This document shows positions 49,692 through 61,428 of a stretch of 64,000 nt of DNA, piece after piece. Source of the DNA: Biscogniauxia marginata (lineage: Eukaryota; Ascomycota; Sordariomycetes; Xylariales; Xylariaceae); the NCBI GenBank assembly GCA_022695795.1, contig MU404076.1:62001-126000 (forward strand), in the 5' to 3' direction. Under the pieces are notes generated by a model, which saw only the letters and a list, made by a program, of their open reading frames with translations, searched no databases and was not told where the DNA came from. Every line of letters begins with the position of its first letter. The first letter of the stretch is position 1. Both the position numbers and the translations under genes were made by a program.

Positions 49692-52278
49692 GGGTTGAAT
49701 ATTATCTTTCGAAACCATCGGATTGACCATATTTGGCGGAGAAAAACTCGTGCTGAGTGTTCAAGGTGCTGGAACCACCCTCAGGGGAGTAAGGCTTGGT
49801 GGAACTACAATACGCCTACACGTGAACACGGAGGAATCTTCGATCCAGGTCCTGCTTTACACAAAACCAGCGCCCACAGACATACCATCATCTAGCGAAG
49901 TTAAGATTGTCGATCGTCGACAGGTATAATAGCATCGAAGCTCCTAGGATATGATGGCCACGATTATATCCATTAAAATCTGGAAGTATGGAAACCATCG
50001 AAAGAAAAAAACAAGCGAGTTATAGCTTGCGTTTTGCATTTGAAGGAGAGACATCACGTAGGTATGATCCTGGGATTCATAGGAAATGGATATACGCATC
50101 TTGTTGGCAAGAACGGAGTTGAGGGCTGGGAAGCATACAAGCGAGAAGGCTTTAGGGAATGGTAGCCGTACTGAAGGAAGAGTCATGGAGTCCGAGAAGA
50201 CACATAGAAAGGGGTTGGAGTGCGAATATACATCGTGGAAGAAGTGGTTGCCGTGATATGCTTCGAGTTGAAAGGCCCTCTTATGAATGGCAGATTCCCA
50301 AAACCTAGCTCTTTTAGGTTGGCTATCGAGATAATGCCTGAATCGAATGGGATGTATTCTGGGAGTACTAGACCGCGACTGTGTTCCGGGTAGGAGAAAC
50401 TTAGAGGGGGGGCCTAAGTAGAGGGTTCCATGTTTATCATGAGGGCAATGACAAGACAGATTCCAGAATGCTTCTGAGATATGTCAGATATATATCAGGT
50501 AGATTAGCGACGGCTCGACGGCATAGGGGTGGTCTTCGTCGAGGTCAAGGTTGTCAGGCTCACGTATAGCGAATTTTCCGGATCCTCAAGACAGCTGCAA
50601 CGTAACCTTGAGTTCTACCTACTACTCTTGGCTGCTTGGAAAATAGAGTTCACCCCATGACCATTTTCGTCTCTGGGCAGGGCCTCCTCCTCTCCGCCAC
50701 CCCCTTAGCATAGGTATTTAGTCTTTTAGTCTTTTTCTTAACTACCGACCTACCTAGTAGCTGCCCTTCCTCGAACATACTTATGAAGTTTGGTTTGGTA
50801 GGCTGTGGTGGTGGTGGTGGTCTAAAGCTTTCGCTTGTTATTTAAGTTAGTTTTGACAGTGTGGGAGACTTAGCTCTCCAACACTATTACAACCTCCAAT
50901 CCAACCCCAACCAACCTAAATAACCCCGAATCAGTTGCTAGTACCTATCACTGATCTGGGGGGAGCGTTCGTTCGGAGAATATTCGACCCCCGTTTGCTT
51001 CATGAAAGGGGGAGGGCGGGATTGGTGGACTCGGAGGCTTAGGTAGGTAGGTAGAACTACTAAGTGGGTGTATGTGGTCCCACCCATCACCCTCTTATAT
51101 CTGCATGACCTTAGGTAGATATGTTTAAGGGTATGAATGGCACTATTCTCAGATAAACAGTGTCTTGACTACATGAAATATTAGGTAGGTTCATGCTTAA
51201 GTAGATAGGCTGGTTCTTAATTACTAAAATACCACTCTAATTAGCTCTCAGCCGAGTCGTGAGAATCATAGAGAGCCACCTCGAGTTGGCGCCACAAACC
51301 TAGGGCACGTAATCTGTTTGCTCTAGCCTCGAGGAAGTAGGTAAACTCGTCCCTATCGATCCTATTTCTTCTCAATTTCAATCTCCTCGTCCGCTCGATG
51401 GGGCAATAATGGAAAGTAGTGGTTCTAGTGCCGTTTCATATCGATCAGCGGCGTCGTCGCTTTGTCCAAGTCCATTAGCGGGCCGCATATCCCTCCCTTT
51501 CCCGAGTCATGAACGAAGACGGAAAGGAGCACAGGAGATAACCAAGAGCGCTAAATAGGAATCGAACCTAAACTCGCTGATACTCTCACTAAGACTACTC
51601 TAAGTTCGATATTCTCCCGGGCGTGACACTTGACGAACAACTCTAACCTTAGTATGTTAGTTGTTTAGTCACGGGGGAGGGAGGGAGTGGGCTACCTTTC
51701 GGTATATCAATTGGAGTGGGAAGGTTGAGCTTGTGAAATCTCATTGTCAGAGGCTTGCTTATTAGTCCTAGCCTCCACCCGAAAATCGCTATAGTTTCCT
51801 CCTCTGCCCTCTTTGGCTGAAACACTAGGTTCGATGGCCGAGGGTCTATGAACCGAGTGGTGCTGTCGTGGGGAAGGGGCTCTAATGCACGAGTTATATA
51901 TCTACTACGATCTGTTGCCATATATTCCGGCCTGGTGATTTCCTCGACCCGCTTAACCTGCTCCATATTGAGATTGGGAGTCCTGGAAGAAACAGGGGTA
52001 AAGAAGCGCCTACTATATCACATATATTCGTGAACATAATACCTTATAAGATAACCTTATTCCTTTTATCCCGTCGGTTCCCGAGGAGCCCCTTCCTGCA
52101 AACCTAAACTCAGTCCTTCACTCAGGCAAAACTTTGATCATTCTTCGCGGACTGGTCCTTCATTAACGTGCTGGCTCACGTCATATAGTCATTCATTATC
52201 CAAGACCTTGCATTACGCTCCTTTCCTTACATTCCATCTTTCAAGGTCCATCCCCTCAAGGGTTACATCTAGGTTAGG
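49692..52278. other. Intergenic with TACCTA motifs, no supported gene
   Basis: Includes a GGT run at 50806-50820 and TAGGTA-type motifs near 51040 and 51183. An ATG-initiated minus-strand frame (51966-51649, 105 codons) has no recognisable content and was not accepted. A tRNA-like B-box at about 51559 lacks the rest of a tRNA. Confidence 0.5.
50806..50820. repeat. GGT trinucleotide repeat
   Basis: Five GGT/TGG units in non-coding DNA. Confidence 0.8.
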
Positions 52279-53830
52279 ATGTCTTCCCGTTTCACCGAGC
52301 TCGAGTGTGCCGCCTGCGATGTTATTCAGATCATCAAACAGATTCCGGAGCTGGAATATACACGGCTCTCGGTCATTGGTGGACTGGCACTATGGCATTA
52401 CCTTCCGGACTACCGCCCAACTGATGTAAGATAGCCTCAAGCATAACTCATACATGTCTTATTGCAATATACTCACAGCATATTGTTGTCGAAGAACATT
52501 AACTTCATCACCAACATCTCGACATCCCCGAGCTGGGTGAAGAAGAGGTTACTCGAGTGGCCCAACGCGTCCTTCATCCTACGCTCGCAGATCCTTTACT
52601 ACCAGAGCCCTAGTGGTCGAGAGGTCCAGATCGACATTAGCCCGGAATGGCTGGTATGATAAATATGCTAAACTTCGTCGTTTCGTTCCCCTCCCACTGA
52701 CAGCATCTTAGTCCCCGTACCTACCGGACTCGGCCCGGAACATCCGCGACATCCCTTACGGTGAGGTACCGTACATCTCGCTCACGGACCTCATCGTCTT
52801 CAAGCTTGACTCAAGCGGGCTACGCTCCAACCTCGTCAAGAAGGAGCGCGACGCCCGCGACGCCGCGGCGCTCGTGGAGTTCGAGATCGGGAGGCGGCTA
52901 TGCGAGGCCTCGCCGCCGCTGGAACTGTCCAGGAGGCAGGAGCAGGTCGTCGAAGAGGCGCTATGCGACGTGGCCAGGTGTGGGGCCAAGGAGAAGACCT
53001 GGTGGGAGAGGCACCTTGGGCTCTCGGGATCGGAATTTATACCATCAGGGACAGAGGGAGGGAGAGACGAGTATCGACAGCGCGCCCGCCTCCATTCCAA
53101 CCCGAACCCCGGCACAGCGTGGTGGTACTACGAGCGCCTCGACCGCGCGCACCCGGACCACCTATCGCGTTTTAGCTCGTTCCGCCGCAGCAGCACCACC
53201 GCCGTCTCCGCTGCCCAGGACCCTTCTGCCGCCGTGCGACCGGGCGTCGCGCGCTCGGCCAGCTACACGGGCTACGACCGGCGGTGCGCCCGGGACTACC
53301 GGTTCCAACAGCAGCGGGCGTTCCGGTCCCCGGCGGTTGGCGCCGCCACGCTGACGCAGCCCAAGACGACGAACGCGAGCTACTACGGGTACGCGTATGC
53401 CCCCTCCTCCCCCCATTCCTACGCGTCTCCCACGATGGGAGGAGGGTCGACGCCCAAGCGGCTGAGCATCACATCCTCGGACTCAGGGTACAGCAGCAGC
53501 AGTGGCGGCGGCGGCGGCGACTGCGACGGGCAGTTCTACTACCTCGAGCCCGCCGGGAGCAGCGTTGGCGTCGGCGGCGGCGAAAATGACGTCTCGGGAT
53601 GGGTTTTCGACGACGAGAGGGAAGTCTGGGAGGGGGTGGGGGAGTTTGGAAGGAAGAGGGGTAGTAATAATGTGTTGAGGTCAGGAGGAGGGGGGAGGAG
53701 GATGGGAAGGGCGAGGGGCTATTCCGATCTTAGTAGCAGCAGCATGATGGGAGGAGGAGGCCTGGAGACGGTGCCGGAACACGAGAATGAGAGGGCGCCG
53801 GTTAAGAGGAGCGTCACGTTTCAGCTATAG
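52279..53830 (+). CDS. Fungal nucleotidyltransferase-fold-like protein with long disordered tail
   Basis: Three exons: 52279-52425, 52495-52653 and 52712-53830, 474 residues, all junctions phase 0. The second exon uses a CGAAG acceptor because the nearer CACAG would bring a stop. The first 170 residues resemble the nucleotidyltransferase fold: a GG motif in VIGGLALWHYLPDYRPTD, a beta strand NINFITNI, a later acidic strand EVQIDISPEW, and YISLTDLIVFKLDS. Where active enzymes have two close Asp, this reads D-N-I-N, so activity is doubtful. From about residue 250 the protein is low complexity, rich in Ser, Gly, Arg and Tyr (SYYGYAYAPSSPHSY; a Gly run), and probably disordered. GC content is high. 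Function unknown; the fold call is tentative. Confidence 0.75.
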
Positions 53831-54010
53831 GGGGGGGATATTATTTTGGGAAGACGATGAGCTCGGATGTTACGTCTGGCATAACTACCTACCGACTAGG
53901 TTACCTACCTGTCTACTTCACGTTGGGTCCTAGTTAGACATTTTACTCTACGAGCCTGCCTATCCACCTGTATGAAGCGTTAAAGAATAAAATATATCAA
54001 AATATTGGAG

Positions 54011-54012
54011 TT

Positions 54013-54042
<30 letters not shown>
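54011..54042. repeat. Poly-T (24) plus GT run
   Basis: Twenty-four T residues followed by four GT units, about 180 bases after the stop of the nucleotidyltransferase-like gene. Confidence 0.95.
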
Positions 54043-54043
<1 letters not shown>

Positions 54044-55038
54044 AGATGGCTATGAAAATAGGTGCTAGGTAGGTGTCGAAGTTACACGTGTAATTTGTGA
54101 GAGTAAATAGTGAGGGCAAATTAGGTGCAGGTGATGATTATTCGAGAGGAACTGACCGGATTCAGGAGAGGTCAAGCGCCCTGTGGCGCAGGGAATGAAG
54201 ATCATCCGTCCTCCACAATCCACATGCGCAAACGACGGGGACCTAATTAACTCCGAACCCCCCACCCCTTTTTCCCTCTTCGATCTGGCTGCCTTGTAAC
54301 TTTAATTGGTTGACAAGCTTCGGGTTCGCTTTCTTTACTGCTTACCTACCCGGTTACTCCGTATTCCGTACATAAACATATACGGATTACGTGCAGGTGT
54401 GCAATACATACCCAGACGAACAAATAAAATGAAACGAACGCGAAAGAATTAAACTTATTTACCTTAACTTTGCCTACATTCAATTAATTATATTGGACCT
54501 TGTGATGATATCAAGTCGGATAATCATCAGATCTTTTTTTTTTTCTTCGCTGCCGGTTATACCTAAGGACTTGAAACCTCTCGTGTTCTACCCACTACAC
54601 CCGTCTTACCTATATTGATTCCTATGTACAAGGCATAGCATAGCTTAGCATATCACGGCACGGCACCTGACTCATATCCCTCCCCGTTGGTCCGTCCGTT
54701 CGTTTTTCGTTTCTTCATCGCTCTAAACAATAGCTATTTTATTTTCTGTCTTTTGGTTGTTCTGATCCTTTTTTTAATGACAAGTATAGCTTATGATTAA
54801 GGGGTGGGAAGCAAACCAAGCGTCGCATCTCGTATAAAACCCGCCAGAGTCGAATTCCTGTACCTATTCATTCGGCTTACCCCCACTCATCACATTATTA
54901 TTATTATTAGCATTGCTGGCCTCTTTTCTTTTTCCTTCCCCTTTGAAGAAAGACCAAAAAAAAGAAAAGAAAGATTCTCGTCCTGACAAAGAGAATTGGC
55001 TTGATTGGCTGAACAAGAGCCGAACATTTTGGGAAAAG

Positions 55039-55064
<26 letters not shown>
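55039..55064. repeat. GA microsatellite
   Basis: About thirteen GA units in purine-rich non-coding DNA. Confidence 0.95.
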
Positions 55065-55069
<5 letters not shown>

Positions 55070-55576
55070 GGAAAGAAGAAGAAGGCTCAGCTTGTCGAGG
55101 AGTAATTTAGTTGTCTTGTCTTGTCTCTCTTCGCCTCGTCTCGTTTCGTCTTGTCTCGTCACGTGGGGCTAAATCCCAAGACATTCTTTTTTTAAAACCT
55201 CTTATACAATACACCTTACCTACCTACACTATACGCCTGACTCCGTCTCTGCTCTTGCCGTTTTCGGAGCACATCCGAGGTTAAAAATCTTATGCGCAGC
55301 GGCTGAGAGCTTCGTAAGCCGATTTCCTCCCAGGCGGGAAGAATCATATCTGAAAGGCCTATCATAAAAAAGAAGAAAAAAAGAAACTAGAAACTTTCGC
55401 GAAGGGGAGCTTCTCAGTCCTAAGACGGGGAGAAGAAAAAAGAAAAAAGAAAGGGCCTTATTCGATGAGCTAGCTGGGAAAAGGGGGTTCCCCAGAAGGC
55501 CGTTGCTCACTCACACGCACTCATTCTCACTCTCTGAAAACCCTAATAAAACCTATCCATCAAACCGTCGCCAACG

Positions 55577-57869
55577 ATGACGACGGCGATAGGCAACCTC
55601 CTGCGCTCGCGGTTCACGCGCAAGGAGTCGGTCCACGACTACGTCGGCGTCCTGGTCTCGCTCGAGGAGGCCCACCTGCACAGCCACTCGGCCCGGACGG
55701 GGCGGACCGAGTTCGAGGAGCGGAGGAGCTCCGGCGAGGACGGGTACGCGGACGCGGGCGGCGGAGATGACGAAGATGACGACGATGATGATGATGACGC
55801 CGCCAAGGGCCGCGGCCGCGATCACGAGAGCACGGGCATGCTGCAGATGAGCGCGGCTGAGTACACTATCGAGGGTCTGCGGCGGGAGGTGCGCAAGGGG
55901 GAGCCGGGGCAGCGGTTGACGGAGTATGAGTGTGAGTTTTATTTTAATCTTAAAATTATTGGAAGTCCCGGTCATACCGCTACGGCCATTATGATGATGG
56001 TCCTTGTGTTCGACGGCAGCCGGGGTGTTTGCTGATGAGACGGGTGACGCAGTGAAGTCGAAACTCATCAACAAGGCCATCCAGGATATCGGTATGGGCC
56101 GGTACAACTGGCAGCTCTTCGTCCTATGTGGATTCGGGTGGTTCGCGGATAAGTAAGTCTGACCCTACTACTGCTCTATATATATGTAACGGTTTTTTTG
56201 TGTTTGCTAACACTCTTTTTCCTGTAGTCTTTGGATGCAAGTAAGTCAACCAACCCCACCTGCAACCCCGAACTTTAGGGGGTGCGCCACGGCCCAATGT
56301 CTTGGAACCTATGTCTTAACTTTTTTTTTCTTCTTTCTCTTTGCTTGTCTAGGGCGTTTCTTTAACTCTGCCGTCGCTCTCGCAAGAATTCGGCATCTCG
56401 GAGAAGCAGGTCAGGTACACGACGAGCTCCCTGTTCGTCGGCCTGTCCCTCGGGAGCGCGCTGTGGGGCGCGGGCGCGGATATCATGGGCAGGCGGATCG
56501 CGTTCAACGTCACCCTGCTGATCACGAGCATCTTCGGCATCTGGGCGGCCTACGCGCCGAGCTGGGGCGCCGTCTGCTTCCTGTTCGCGTGCATGGGCTC
56601 CGGCGTGGGCGGGAACCTGCCCGTCGACGGGGCCCTGTTCCTCGAGTTCCTGCCGGACGCTTCGAGCTCCCTCTTGACGCTGCTGTCGGTCTGGTGGCCG
56701 GTGGGGCAGCTCGTCTCGTCGCTCTTCGCCTGGTTCTTCATCACCAACTGGCCGGTCGAGGAGGGCTGGCGCCGCTTCGTCCTGACCATCGGCATAGTCA
56801 CCTTCGTCATGTTTCTCATCCGGTTCTGTGTCTTCCACCTGTTCGAGTCGCCCAAGTACCTCCTCTCGCAGGGCCGCCAGTCCGAAGCGGTAGCCGTCGT
56901 ACACGGCAGTGAGTTGATTTTTGGAGTTCTTTATTGCCCCTTATAGCCTGTCTCATGAGTTAAACATGCCCGTTCCGGCTTGTGGTTTGACTTTTTGCTC
57001 CCGAGACATGTTTCATGGGTTAAAAAAAGAAGTCCAAATATAGCAATTACTGACCCCCCCTTTCTGCAGTCGCCTACCGGAACAATAAGATGACCTGGCT
57101 CACCGAGGAGATCCTGGACGCCGTCGCCGACAGCGACGGTACGGAACGGATGCCTGCAAGGGCGTCCGCCGGTAACATCCTGAAGCGCAACCTCGCCTCC
57201 CTCTCGCTCGGCCGCGTACGGCCGCTATTTCAGAACCGCAAGCTCGGCATCGCAACCCTCCTCATGTGGTTCTGCTGGGCCACCATAGGCATGGGCTACC
57301 CGCTATTCAACGCCTTCCTCCCGCAGTACCTCTCCCACGGCGGCGCCGATGTGCCCGTCGGCGGCGGCGGCGGCGGTGGCGGTGACGGCGCGACCGCCAC
57401 GCCCGCGGAGACGTACCGCAACTACGCCATCATCTCGACGGTCGGGGTGCCGGGCAGCCTGCTCGCCGCGTACGCGGTGGACCACCGGTCGCCGCTGCTG
57501 GGCCGCCGGGGCACGCTCGCCATCTCGACGCTCGTCTCGGCCGTGTTCCTCTTCCTCTTCGTCGCGCTCGGCACGACGCCCGGCGCCCAGCTCGCCCTCA
57601 CCTGCGTCGAGGCCTTCTGCCAGAACATCATGTACGGCGTCCTCTACGCCTTCACCCCCGAGATCTTCCCCGCCCCCGTCCGCGGCGCCGGCACCGGCGT
57701 CGCCAGCTTCCTCAACCGCGTCGCCGGCCTCGCCGCCCCCCTGCTCGCCGCCAACGTCCCCGGCGACGGCACCAAGGCCCCCATCTACCTCTCCGCCGTC
57801 CTGATCCTCGCCGCCTTCGTCGGCATGGTCTTGATCCCCATCGAGACGAGGGGGAGGCAGAGGCTCTAG
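55577..57869 (+). CDS. MFS transporter, SV2/sugar-transporter-like
   Basis: Five exons: 55577-55931, 56053-56152, 56228-56240 (a 13-nt microexon), 56353-56908 and 57070-57869, 607 residues. The microexon contributes NLWMQ across its splices and joins FGWFAD to GVSLTLPSLSQEF, restoring helix 1. The N-terminus is a long cytoplasmic segment with an acidic run (about residues 64-74). Signatures include ALWGAGADIMGRRIAFN in loop 2-3, CMGSGVGGNLPVDGALFLEFLP, the helix-6 exit FHLFESPKYLLSQGR, and YAFTPEIFPAPVRGAGTGV, all typical of SV2-like members of the sugar transporter branch. About twelve helices are seen. A Gly run sits in an extracellular loop near residues 440-450. Substrate unknown. Confidence 0.92.
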
Positions 57870-58419
57870 TCTAGAGGGGGCCTAGCACATATATTTGCAT
57901 ATACATATATACCCTTCAACATCCCCCTTTTTACTAACAAAAAGCCAGCGTTTTCTGTGTTTCAATATTGGTTTCCTGTTGCAGCATAGCATTAGGTAGT
58001 TTCTCTCTCTTTTGATTCTGTTTCGTCTTCTTTTTTCATTTTTTTTCATCGGCATGTATATATCTTTACGGGTTTAAGCATGGGGAAAAGAGAAAGCATT
58101 TGGGTTCAAAAAGGGCATAAATACGGGTTAGTAGGTTAGTAGTTTCACTCGAGATATAATATAGTATCTATCACATGTGGTAAAATTCACGGGGCATATT
58201 AACACCCGAAAAAGTGAAGCCAAACGTAAAAATTAAACAATCGCATTTAATAGTTTCTATGTATGGGACATTAAGCCCCCATCTTCCTCTTTCTTTCTCG
58301 ATAAATAGAGATGCACTCTTTTCCCCTACTATTATTATTTATATGTAATAGAGAAAAAGAAATCCCATATCTCTTCCATGCCCGACCATACCCTTCTTAG
58401 ATTCACATATGTCATCTAT
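57870..58419. other. Convergent 3' flanks
   Basis: AT-rich spacer between the convergent transporter and J-protein genes, with T- and A-rich tracts that could serve as 3'-end signals. Confidence 0.5.
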
Positions 58420-59707
58420 CTACCTATTCCCCCTCGCCCCGGCGGGCGCGTCCAGCCTCCGCTTCTGGAACGACCTTCCTAAGGCGTCCCGCACCATGGG
58501 GTCGGCGCGGATCGTGTTCTGCACGAGCCACTCCTTCAGCTTGGAGCGCATGCTGCCGAGGACCTCGGGGTCGCCGGCGAAGGGCGCCATCTCGAGCTCC
58601 ATGAGGCGCGTGGCGTCGACGTCCATGGCGCGCGCCGTCTGCTCGAGGCGGTCGAGGTTCTGCAGCAGCAACTTGTCGTTGTCCGCGGCGCTTCCGCTTC
58701 CGCCTTCTCCTCTCGCGTCCTCCCCGCCGGCGCCGCCCTTCTTCTGTTGTCCTTGCTGTAGTAGCGGGCCGATCTGGCTGAAGGCGATGTAGACGGTGAC
58801 GCAGAGCTTGCGGGCGAGGCCGACGACCTGGAAGGGCAGGTAGGGCGGGTGGGAGGTAAAGCGGGCGAGGAAGGGGTTCAGGACGGCGGCGACGAAGCGC
58901 GGGGCGCGCGGGCGCGTGACGACGTGCAGCTCGAAGACGCACAGCGACACGAGCGTCAGCCAGCGCCAGTACCGGCCCCACTCGAGGTAGCCCAGCAGAC
59001 CCATCACGTACATGAGGACGGCAGCGAGCCCGTAGTACGGCAGCAGGCCCTGGGTGCCGCGCACCACATAGTCCCGCACCGTCGTACAGTGCTTCCAGTC
59101 GACCACGTCCGGGCCGAAGCGCTCGTACGCGAAGCGCCGCGCCGGATCGGTGAGCACGTCCGACGCGGTCTTGAGGTGCATGAAGTAGTCCCCACCACTG
59201 TCACCAGCCCCATCGGCGCCATTGTTGTTGTTATTGAAGCCGACCTTGTCCGGGTGGTGCAGGGCGGCGAGGCGGCGGAAGCGGCTCTTGATGTCGCGCT
59301 CGGATGCGGTGAAGGGCACGCCCAGGTCCGAGTAGAAGTCGCCGGCGCGGCGAAGTTCGTAGTCGGCCTCGTAGATGGTGTACAGCAGGTACAGCGACAT
59401 GACGAGGATGTGGATGCGCCGGCGGTGCTCGGCGTAGCGCGGCGAGTTGGGCGCCGGGCGGGGGTCGCCGGCGCGGATGGTGAGGCCGTAGTAGATCGAT
59501 TGGACCCAACCGGTGACGAGCTGCGAACAGACAAGGGTCAGTCAGTGCTGGTTTCTTGCGGATCCCCAATGGGACTGTTTGCTGTTTCCTTTTGCGCGCG
59601 GGTATTTCGTTTATTTATTGTGTAAGGGAATGGGGCAGTAATACGAAGGGACGTACATTGGGGAGGAATGTCCACCCCAAGAGGGAGAGGAGTTGGTTGT
59701 TGGCCAT
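58420..59707 (-). CDS. J-domain (DnaJ) membrane protein, probably ER
   Basis: Two exons on the minus strand, 59707-59657 and 59520-58420, 383 residues; the intron has a GTACGT donor and a GCAG acceptor. The short first exon (MANNQLLSLLGWTFLPN) and the start of exon 2 form a hydrophobic N-terminal region. A membrane segment (ILVMSLYLLYTIY) precedes the J-domain (DFYSDLGVPFTASERDIK...RLAALHHPDKVGF), with HPD at about residues 106-108. The J-domain has a short Asn/Gly insert. Hydrophobic segments follow (YGLAAVLMYVMGLLGYLEW; WLTLVSLCVFELHVV), then a disordered Gly-rich stretch and a helical tail. HPD proteins stimulate Hsp70. The topology suggests an ER membrane co-chaperone like yeast Erj proteins; the location is inferred. 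Confidence 0.88.
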
Positions 59708-60824
59708 AGTTAGAAGAAAAGGTGGTGGTGGTGGTGAGGTTCAAGTAAAGAGGTGGGTTATATCATGGCGGGAGACTGTCGGGGTTGTTCTTTGCGTAGC
59801 TACGCGAGCATTGGCCTCTGTTAGAAACGAAAAAAGAATGTGTGTGTGTATAGCTGCAATAAACAAATGAGTGGTAGCAGCAATAGTAGCAGTAGCAGTG
59901 CGAGTAGTAGATCGATCTATCGAGATGGATAGATGACGATGTTACGTAGCGAACACATGTGAACACATGTGCGATCCAGTCAAAGTTATTAATTAGTTTT
60001 AGTGTTGGTCCCTGACTTTTGGGTTGACAGGCAGGGGTTCTTATTTTAGGGCGGCCTTAGTTGCTGCTAGCCACCAGCTGGCGGCAGAGGACAGGTGGGG
60101 TTCCTCTTCTTTGTCGACGGCTCTACTCTCATCTCATCACTAGGTACTAAACTAAAAGGAGGTATGAGACTAACGCCGTAGTGGTTTAATTCTACTGAAT
60201 AGAGTTTGTCTTCCGCCATTCTCTTACTCGGACAAATGATTTTATACATGAGAGCTAATTCCTCCTATTTTTCTAACCTAGACGCTAGTCTTTACGCCGG
60301 TTCTCATGTGAACATGAGCGCATGGCAATGAAGACCTCTGCATTATGTCTCTCTCTCTCTCTTTCTCGCGTTATTCCAGACGATGTCCGCTCGAAAAGGC
60401 AGACAGATTCCTAGCCCTGTCTACCTAGGTAGGTAGTATTCATCGCCCGCCAACTTCCCGGCACATACACGACGGCATTGATTCAACCCCCTTTGCGTTC
60501 GGACATCGATTATAAACGCAAAGGCCTGGCCATGATAAGAATATCGCGCTTGTGATCTGTGGCGGCGAATGCTTGCTTTATTTCGGAGCAATCTCGACGA
60601 GGGGTTCCGTCCTCGCCACCACTCATCAGCTACCTCCTCTACCCTGCTCACTATTCGACGAGGAGCCCCGATTCCATCGAGGGTCGTGATTAGAATGCTA
60701 TGACGGATATGACAGTATGAGCTTCCCCTCTCGGACAATATAAAGTAGTGCAGCTAGAGAGAGCTGCCAGTGGTGAAATGGTAAGATGCAGTGGACGGAC
60801 GTACGGCGCTCCGCCTAGCTTCCT
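59708..60824. other. Intergenic, no supported gene
   Basis: Contains a tandem 10-mer at 59951-59970, a CT run near 60349-60362 and a CTACCTAGGTAGGTAG motif at about 60422. Open frames lack ATG starts or motifs. Confidence 0.5.
59951..59970. repeat. Tandem 10-mer containing ACATGT palindrome
   Basis: Two exact copies of GAACACATGT in tandem, each holding the palindrome ACATGT, about 245 bases upstream of the J-protein start. A regulatory role is only a possibility. Confidence 0.7.
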
Positions 60825-61054
60825 TTATCGACGACCGCGTGTATCTGAATGGAGATCAGTACCTATACCATAGCTCTCCGAAAGAAAGGAGTGTATGGTT
60901 ATATACGCGAACAGGACACAGGCCATGGTGAAAGCGGCGGCGGGAGCCATGATCGTCTGTGGATCCAGTTAGCATCGTGATGGCATTGCGGCATTGCGTT
61001 GCGACTGCGAAGGAAGACGCATACTCGCGGCGTAAGGCCTCCTTTGGGAAGCAT
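60825..61054 (-). CDS. Tiny single-pass membrane protein, 53 residues
   Basis: Two exons on the minus strand: 61054-61025 (10 codons, MLPKGGLTPR) and 60956-60825. The phase-0 intron has a GTATGC donor, a GCTAAC branch site and a CCACAG acceptor. Exon 2 begins TIMAPAAAFTMACVLFAYI, one hydrophobic span, then a short polar tail to TAA. This start, Lys-Gly-Gly-Leu-Thr-Pro-Arg followed by an Ala/Phe-rich span, resembles small conserved fungal, probably mitochondrial, proteins I have seen annotated as hypothetical. A further 3' intron (possible donor GTATAG near 60862) could change the tail. Moderately sure it is a gene; function unknown. Confidence 0.5.
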
Positions 61055-61428
61055 CGTGGAGCAGGCCAGAGGATATGGAAGATGTACTAATTGAACGAAT
61101 TTGTTAGAGAGCACCGAAGACGAAATGATCGATGGATGAGATTGGGATGAAATTGAGAAGAAATGATTTTTGTTAGTGGCCATCAGCTGGCCGTCAGTCG
61201 GCAAACGAGGATTTATCGTATGATTTTCCTTCCCACTTCGTGTCTCCTCTCAACACTATCCGTAACAGGCAGCTTATTATTATGCCCAGTGAGTGAGTGT
61301 GTTTACTAACGATATATACATATTACACCAGTTCCAAGTCGAAACTAGGCCTGCGTCAGACGAGGATGGCTCAGAACATATATCCAGCTCCCTTGTTTCT
61401 GTCGTGGCCCCCCCTGCCTACCTAGTAT
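61055..61428. other. Intergenic
   Basis: Leader/promoter of the small membrane protein and 3' flank of the SRR1-domain gene. No gene seen. Confidence 0.5.

Larger units (their letters stand above)
53831..55576. other. Low-complexity intergenic region
   Basis: Contains a 24-T run, a GT run, a GA microsatellite, CTTGT/CTCGT repeats and TACCTA motifs. No gene seen. The last part is the leader of the SV2-like transporter. Confidence 0.6.

Noticed and set aside
51541..51615. tRNA-like B-box (minus strand GGTTCGATTCC) with a weak A-box-like stretch upstream
   Set aside because: The spacing leaves no room for an anticodon arm and the acceptor strands do not pair, so it is not a tRNA gene. A degraded tRNA-derived element cannot be excluded.
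51649..51966. 105-codon minus-strand frame starting with ATG
   Set aside because: No recognisable content; its end encodes a simple purine/pyrimidine tract. Could be real but unsupported.
58849..59625. 258-codon frame antisense to the J-domain gene
   Set aside because: Shadow of high-GC third positions; no motif, and the J-domain on the other strand is unambiguous.
60421..60738. 105-codon minus-strand frame
   Set aside because: Starts at TTG rather than ATG, has no motif, and its 3' end is a TACCTA motif cluster.
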